Below, piece after piece: positions 58,153 through 64,000 of a DNA stretch of 64,000 nt. This stretch comes from Megaustenia siamemsis (Eukaryota; Mollusca; Gastropoda; Stylommatophora; Ariophantidae): positions 65,195,640-65,259,639 of the forward strand of contig JAVIAB010000101.1 in NCBI GenBank assembly GCA_032433765.1. Reading direction: 5' to 3'. The translations under genes and the position numbers were made by a program. Each line of letters begins with the position of its first letter. The stretch's first letter is position 1. A model generated the notes under the pieces. The model searched no databases, was not told the origin of the DNA, and was given only the letters and a program-made list of their open reading frames with translations.

Positions 58153-58850
58153 ATCGGGTAACAAAAGCCGTGGAAGGTTGATACTCCTCAGCCAAAAGTC
58201 AACATCTCATTGACACTCCTCAGTGGACCGACTCATTTATTAGAAAGAAACAATAGACATGTACCTCAACAAGTTTTGGGGGAAATAAATAACAGAGAGG
58301 AAGAAAACTGAACTTCTCACTTCCAAATGCCTACTTCACTTCCCTATGACATTAAAATGTGTTGCCATAAACCCATGTAAAACTAAGGATAGTATAAGTG
58401 TCTGCTGCTGACGGAATGTCATAAGTTGATGCGGGCAAGTTGCCCATTGACTCATTTGATGTGGCGGGTCGCAATGGCTTTCTTGACATTCCCGGGTCTT
58501 CCTGGAGAAGTTGGAGTTTGTCTATCCCAAGTAATGTTGGGAAACTACTAGTCCAGCCCAGAGATACTGCAATATTGGGTCCTCTATATCAGGAACAGCC
58601 ACCACTACAGGGAACACGGCGATCCTAGCTTCTGTAAGCCAGTCTGTTCTGACGCAGACTATTACAAGGGGAGACCACGAGGAGGTAGAACTGCTAGGTC
58701 TTGTTCTGCTGCTGGTGTGCCGACCCTGCGCTTCTGCTTCCTCCTCCCCCTCCCCCCCCCGACTGTTTATAAATAATATATGTTTAATTTATTTTGAACT
58801 AAACGTTATATTTGACATGGTACTTTTTTACTATTGCAATGGTATCTGCT

Positions 58851-58921
<71 letters not shown>

Positions 58922-60002
58922 TTTCTTGTTAATGCCAGATAATTTGATATAGGAGCTTGCTTACAATCCCTAACTTAAAATAGCTGGTTCATTTACATAT
59001 GTTATCAATATAAGTAATGAATAAAGGGGGAATACAAATCGTTATTTAAATCATATTCGAATTTCAAAATCACATGTGCAGCTGTTCTGTCCGTGCGGTT
59101 GTTGTTCCTATGAAAAAAGGTGTATACAAGTTAGTTATTTGTTGCTTTACTTCGTGTGTTGTTAGTACGTAACTAGCTTCTAAATAGCGAATGAAGAAAG
59201 AATGAAATATGCATTCATTTAAGTACTTAGAGATCTGTCCAGCGCGAACAGGAAGAGAAATCGACTTCGTAGTGGAATAGAGTGACAAGATGATAGTTAG
59301 GCAAATTACAGGATGCAATAATTATCCTCTGTTAGACGAACGATGATTTGATATAATAACAATAGCTCAAGATATGTTCTTCTATAGATCATGTCTGTGT
59401 GCATTTTTGGTTCCATTATTTTCAGTCCATACTTTGGATTCAGTGAAAGCAATATAAATGTAGCCAGTTATTTGTTGTTCCTCACATTGAGATATTGTGA
59501 GAAAAAGTTCTGAAGAGAGAGAGAGGGTGGGGTGAGAGAGGCACAGCCAGTACATTGTTAGAAGCGGGTCCACGAAAGGGTTAATTTTTAAACAGTTTTA
59601 GCATACCTAATTTTTAAAAGGAAAATGAATATTCGAGATAGACGTCATATCCTATACACTCTGTGTATAGCAACACCACCTTGCAGCTTTGTTTGAGATA
59701 ACCTTTATTAATATGAACACTCAGTGAATATTGAGTTATCTAATTTACTTAATTTTAATATATTTCATTACTTATTTTTTTTAAAGTTTGCAAGTTAAGT
59801 GTCATTTCGTTTATGAATATATGGATGAATATGCCCATATCTAAATCAGGGAGACATATTAGTCTTATTTAAGAACGTAATTGTCCACTCGGTGGCCCTG
59901 GTGAGAAAGACCGTTATGAATGTTAGAAACAGTTTTCTTCCGTCCACTCGAGACTTAATATAATAAAGATTAACACTTACTACAGAACGCTTTGAGCGAT
60001 CT
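58153..60002. other. No supported gene
   Basis: A moderately GC-rich stretch at 58420-58770 with an anonymous frame (58440-58628), a (TA)n microsatellite at 58852-58913, and AT-rich sequence after it. Confidence 0.4.
58852..58920. repeat. (TA)n(CA)n microsatellite
   Basis: About 30 TA units followed by a few CA units. Confidence 0.9.
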
Positions 60003-60004
60003 AT

Positions 60005-61130
60005 CATCATAACCAAGTATCTGGCCTACTGGCGTATGTGATCATGTATCTCCACAACTTTCGACCTCGATGTTCTTTACCCTTCTGTTGTTGACCTTCT
60101 GCCAAGCCATTCACTTAAGCTGTCTAGTATTTTCTCTCTTTGCTTCCCTCTATCTCTTCTCCCTCAATTTTCCCATGTATTACAATATATTCCAGTTGTT
60201 CTCTTCTCATTACATGGCCAACAATTATGATTGTTTCTTCCTAATATTGGAAATTAGCTCTCCTTTTGCTTTGACCTCTTTCAGAACATTTTCATTACTC
60301 TTCTTAGCTGTCCATGGTATTCTCAACATTCTTCTGTAAAACAACATTTCTACAGACTCCAGTGATTTTCTTGTATGTTGTCTTATTGTTCATGTTATCA
60401 TTCATATTCATATGCTAAGACTGGCTCTACATAACATTTAAGAACTATTTTTCTTGTTTCTTTTGTCAAAACTAGATTGCATAGTAACTTCCTCATTTTT
60501 TTGGAAAACTGCTTTTGCCTGAGCCATCCTGCACCTCATCTCTTTTGTACATCTTCCATCTGAGGTTAACAAAGTTCCCAAATATTTAAATTTATTTACC
60601 TGTTTTAATATTGTTCCACCTGTTTTTATTTTGCACTGAGGTGATGTCTTTTTCTTTGTTGTTACAATTACTTCTGTCTTGTTGCTATTAAGGCTGAGTC
60701 CTTTATTTTTGCTTTCTTTCACTATAATGCCCAACATTTCTTGTAACGCATTTTCATTCTTAGCGATTAAGACTGTATTATCTCAATATCATCAGCATAC
60801 CTTAGATCTCCAATTGTTATTCCAGTCATGCCCCTTATGGATCTTAAAATAATCTCACTATAAATATTAAACAAATCTGGTGACATCACACAACCTTGTC
60901 TAACACCCTGTTTTATTTGTTGAAACATTCCAAATTGGTTTCCAGTTCTTATGGCCGCTGTTTGTTGCCAGTACATGTTCTTTATTATTCTTAGATCGTT
61001 GCTGTATAAGTTTATGCTTTCTAAAATGTTGATTATTTCTTTGTGCTTTACTTTTTCAAATGCTTTGTAATAATCTATGAAACATAGGTATAGATCTGTT
61101 TTCATCTCTATGGATCTTTCTACTAAAGAT
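60005..61130 (-). mobile_element. RTE-like LINE, family 2, 5'-truncated, with target duplication
   Basis: On the minus strand: [60 protein letters not shown] and LRYADD (60788-60799, catalytic Asp pair intact). A shift then leads to KGLSLNSNKTEVIV, FKYLGTLLTSDGRCT, and further shifts to MLRIPWTAKKSNENVL and a CRDRKLWRYMITYAS-like end with a short TATGATGAT tail. CGATCTAT occurs at both borders (59997-60004 and 61131-61138), a likely 8-bp target duplication. Truncated before the fingers domain, so dead on arrival. Confidence 0.85.
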
Positions 61131-62821
61131 CGATCTATACATTTACTTGACTTATATTAACCTCATTGAATAATTCCATATTACGAGCAGTTTAATGATT
61201 GCACGTATAAAATATCACATGTCTGTGACGGTAGATATATACCAGTAGCAAACAAGATATATAAGAATAGCAGGCATGTTAGGATTATTGTATATGAATA
61301 TCACAGGTCACACACGTTAGAGTCCCTCACAAACTTATATCTCTGCATCCGTGTGTTAGTACAACAAGGTGAAGTAATTTAAGACGCGCCGTGCTGAGGT
61401 CCAAAGGCATACATTAACTCAACGATTTAGATGAATATATCCCTAAGTAAAATGTCATATCAATAGAATACATGTGCTGATTCGTTTAACTTTAACCTGA
61501 TCTATGTGTAGGTGGTTGCAGATGGTCAGCTGCTAGATCAATTAACAAAGGCAAGTTTTGTGAACTGGTAAACTTGCTAGTTACAGCTATAAGTTTGATC
61601 AAATTGTTAACAGAATGTTCACACCAAAACTTTCTCTGGTTGTCATGGCATCGTTGACATAATATTTCAGTTTTAATAGCAATGAACATGTAAGATAGGG
61701 GAGGCAGTTATAATTTACAAACACATTTAATGCACAATGACAGTAATTTATGGGGCTAAAGCTTTTACATAAACACAAAGAATGTGCTGTTTTCTAAGCA
61801 GAACGATCATTATTTGGAGAGCATGATTTCCGTACCTTTTATTTCGTATATTCTGTTTCAGTTTAGACGAACGGTACAAGAAGTAAGTGTTACCATTTAT
61901 TAGCTACGTTCAGTAGATTAGATGCTCTAAAGAGATATCGCATGCCTCAAACTTTGTGGAAACTGGTCTTCTCTGACAGTTAACTGCCGACCACCGAAAA
62001 CTGAATGCTGCAGATGAAGATATTTAGACCTAGCCATCAACAGTGCAATACGTTACTCTTTAATATTCTTAACATATCACTGAACATCATTTATGTTAAC
62101 GTGAAGTAAGAAATGAAGATACATTGAAGAATCTAGAAGTCTGGTCTGCAAGACTTTTTAACGAACAGTGCGAGTATAGAAGAGAGAGAGTGAAAGGAGG
62201 GAGGGAATTTAATATGACTGATAACATGCACATATATAAACAGCGCTTGTGCATTATGAGTTTTATTTGAAAAAAAAGACTTAGAATGACAAAAGAACGA
62301 AAGATAACTGAGATATTACACATATTACAGTTTTTATATTTGAGATTTATAGTTCGTTGATGATTCTGTAGATTGGATGCTCGTTTGTTGATTAAAAGTG
62401 ACAGGATTGAGAAAATGAATGTCATGTAAATATGATTGCTGAGGATATAGACACAAATAACGCATTGAAATTGGTCAAATGCGTTACACGATGAAATAAA
62501 CAATTAAGTATTTGAGGAAAAAATGAAAAAAAATGCTTCTAATGAAACAAACAATAGTAAAGTGTTGCTGAAAGCTTTGTATAAAAAAAAGGCTTGTAAT
62601 AAAACAACAAAGGAAACCAAGCTCTGCCGTCAATCTCTTCAGTCGTTGTCTTGGATCTTGATTAGTTAGTTATCGGCATATCTTATGTCTTCTTTTTTGC
62701 TATAATGTGATGCATCTTTAATATTCTCTTTTAATTACAACATTATCAAGGAATTGCATCATTATTTCATAATAGTAAATGGTACTTTATTTATTTCTCC
62801 TTCCATTTTGTCACTCTACAA
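61131..62821. other. No supported gene
   Basis: Anonymous AT-rich DNA. The minus-strand frames 61492-61689 and 62096-62503 show no domain. Confidence 0.35.
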
Positions 62822-63039
62822 CAGGGGTGGCCAAATGGCGGCCCGCGGGCCGGATCCGGCCCGCCAGCCTAGTTTTCTTGGCCCGCGAAGCTCCACGGAC
62901 TTACTTCATTTTTTACCCCTAATAGCGGATTTTTCCTGGTTTTAATCCGTGTCGGAGTTAACTCTTCTATCGTTCAAGAATACACAATTTGAAAATCTCT
63001 GTCAATTTCTCGCAACAGCTAGATTGGCAACATAATTTC

Positions 63040-63144
<105 letters not shown>

Positions 63145-63566
63145 ACTAATGGTGCCGACAATATTCAAAGTCTTTGCTTCGAGTTGGTACCGCAAAGTTG
63201 CTTTATTGTCAGTGCGGTGATAGCGTCAGATCTTTGGCTCAACATTTGTCGTCTGGACTTGTGGTGGCTCTTTCATTTCGCGGTAAGGGGTTAATGAGGT
63301 TGGGAGGGACAGGGGTGAGGGGACTTCGTAGCTCTAATTCTGTCTTTGAAGTTACATTCAAAATGTTTCACTGTTCGCCTTCATTCCCTTTGATCCCATC
63401 GTCTTGTCTTGTCCATAAAATGACTGCAACGTGTTTATTTGGTCACAATCTTTTGATTTCATTGTCAAACACAAGTCTGTGTATAACTGTCAAATCTGGA
63501 CTTATTTTCGATAGTGGACCAACATTCTGTGACTTTTAACTTTGATGTGAGATTTTGTATTAAATC

Positions 63567-64000
63567 ATGTTAAAACGTAGAAAAGTTGATTGTGAAAATC
63601 GCATATTTAAACCTGAATGGGAATTAGATTATTTGTTCATCTTCAATAAGGATAGTAAACCTCAGTGCTTAATTTGCGTTCAAGTGTTAGCCGTTTTGAA
63701 GGAATATAATTTAAAACGGCACTATGCCACACATCATCAAAACATGTATGAGAAACATAGCATTGAAGCTAGGAAGCTTTTGGTTGAACAGCTGAAGACA
63801 AAGTTGAATCAACAGCAAAGTATGTATACAAAGGGCAATAAAATTAAAGAGTCATCGATCATTGCATCATATACAGTTACCTATGAGCTTGCAAAATCTA
63901 AAAAACCCTTTACTGACGGAAATTTTGTGAAGAAATGTGCGATTCAAATGGCAAAGGCATTCGGTCAAGAAAAAATAGCCAAAGAATTTGAATCTGTGCC
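63567..64000 (+). CDS. hAT transposase / GTF2IRD2-like protein, N-terminal part
   Basis: A partial gene cut by the window edge (144 codons seen). It begins MLKRRKVDCENRIFKPEWEL. It then shows a zinc finger of the type at the N-terminus of Charlie-like hAT transposases and their domesticated relatives: Cys34 and Cys37 (CLIC), a linker VLKEYNLKRH with His52, and His56/57. A Lys/Gln-rich helix follows (RKLLVEQLKTKLNQQQS), and then the conserved start of the transposase body, SSIIASYTVTYELAKSKKPF, TDGNFVKKC and AFGQEKIA. No stop is present in the visible part. Family assignment is firm; whether the catalytic domain is intact cannot be seen. Confidence 0.85.
   Translation, partial: MLKRRKVDCENRIFKPEWELDYLFIFNKDSKPQCLICVQVLAVLKEYNLKRHYATHHQNMYEKHSIEARKLLVEQLKTKLNQQQSMYTKGNKIKESSIIASYTVTYELAKSKKPFTDGNFVKKCAIQMAKAFGQEKIAKEFESV

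Noticed and set aside
63174..63539. 121-aa frame just upstream of the hAT transposase
   Set aside because: No recognisable domain; it lies in the expected 5' non-coding part and ends before the transposase start.

Overview
The window looks like repeat-dense, AT-rich, non-coding DNA from an invertebrate animal genome. A mollusc, perhaps a cephalopod, fits the mix of RTE-like LINEs, tRNA-derived SINEs, a Penelope remnant and long-tailed IS630/Tc1/mariner transposases. That assignment is inference; no host gene was recognised. Nearly everything that can be explained is mobile or tandemly repeated DNA, and most of it is broken.

DNA transposons. A lone 408-aa transposase lies at 992-2218 (-). A second family has three nearly identical copies with TA target duplications and 14-bp ends: A (12247-14699, -), B (14725-17176, +) and C (55715-58150, -). 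A and B stand head to head only 25 bp apart and form a palindrome of about 4.9 kb. B and C keep intact 425-aa transposases with an unusual DD83E spacing. A has a stop codon exactly at the catalytic glutamate. A hAT element starts at 62822 and its zinc-finger/transposase gene runs off the right edge.

Retroelements. Two RTE-like LINE families, both ending in TGA/GAT-type tails, supply about a dozen fragments. The longest are family 2 at 21565-24385 and family 1 at 35990-38189. One copy (45493-46322) looks like a twin-primed inversion with a 16-bp target duplication. Another was hit by a second LINE at its YADD codons (31197-31450). A third LINE type lies at 43000-44290 (-), two unrelated RNase H remnants at 19379-19940 and 41030-41880, and a Penelope-like GIY-YIG endonuclease remnant at 47480-48260. 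The last is followed by a 31-bp inverted repeat enclosing a hammerhead-like core. tRNA-derived SINEs lie at 17185-17395, 39985-40225 and 49518-49745. A ~440-bp tRNA-like-headed repeat occurs as dimers near 5.2-5.8 kb and 51.3-51.8 kb.

Tandem repeats. Minisatellites have units of 29 bp (17365-18059, built from a SINE A box), 46 bp (26990-28870), 35 bp (35846-39640, split by a LINE), 43 bp (40891-41029), about 38 bp (53425-54352) and 66 bp (54440-54995). Several (TA)n and one (CA)n microsatellites abut retroelement ends. A perfect histone-type mRNA 3' stem-loop sits 57 bp after the first transposase stop codon. The elements do not form a pathway; the window records repeated nested insertion with at least one recently active transposon family.
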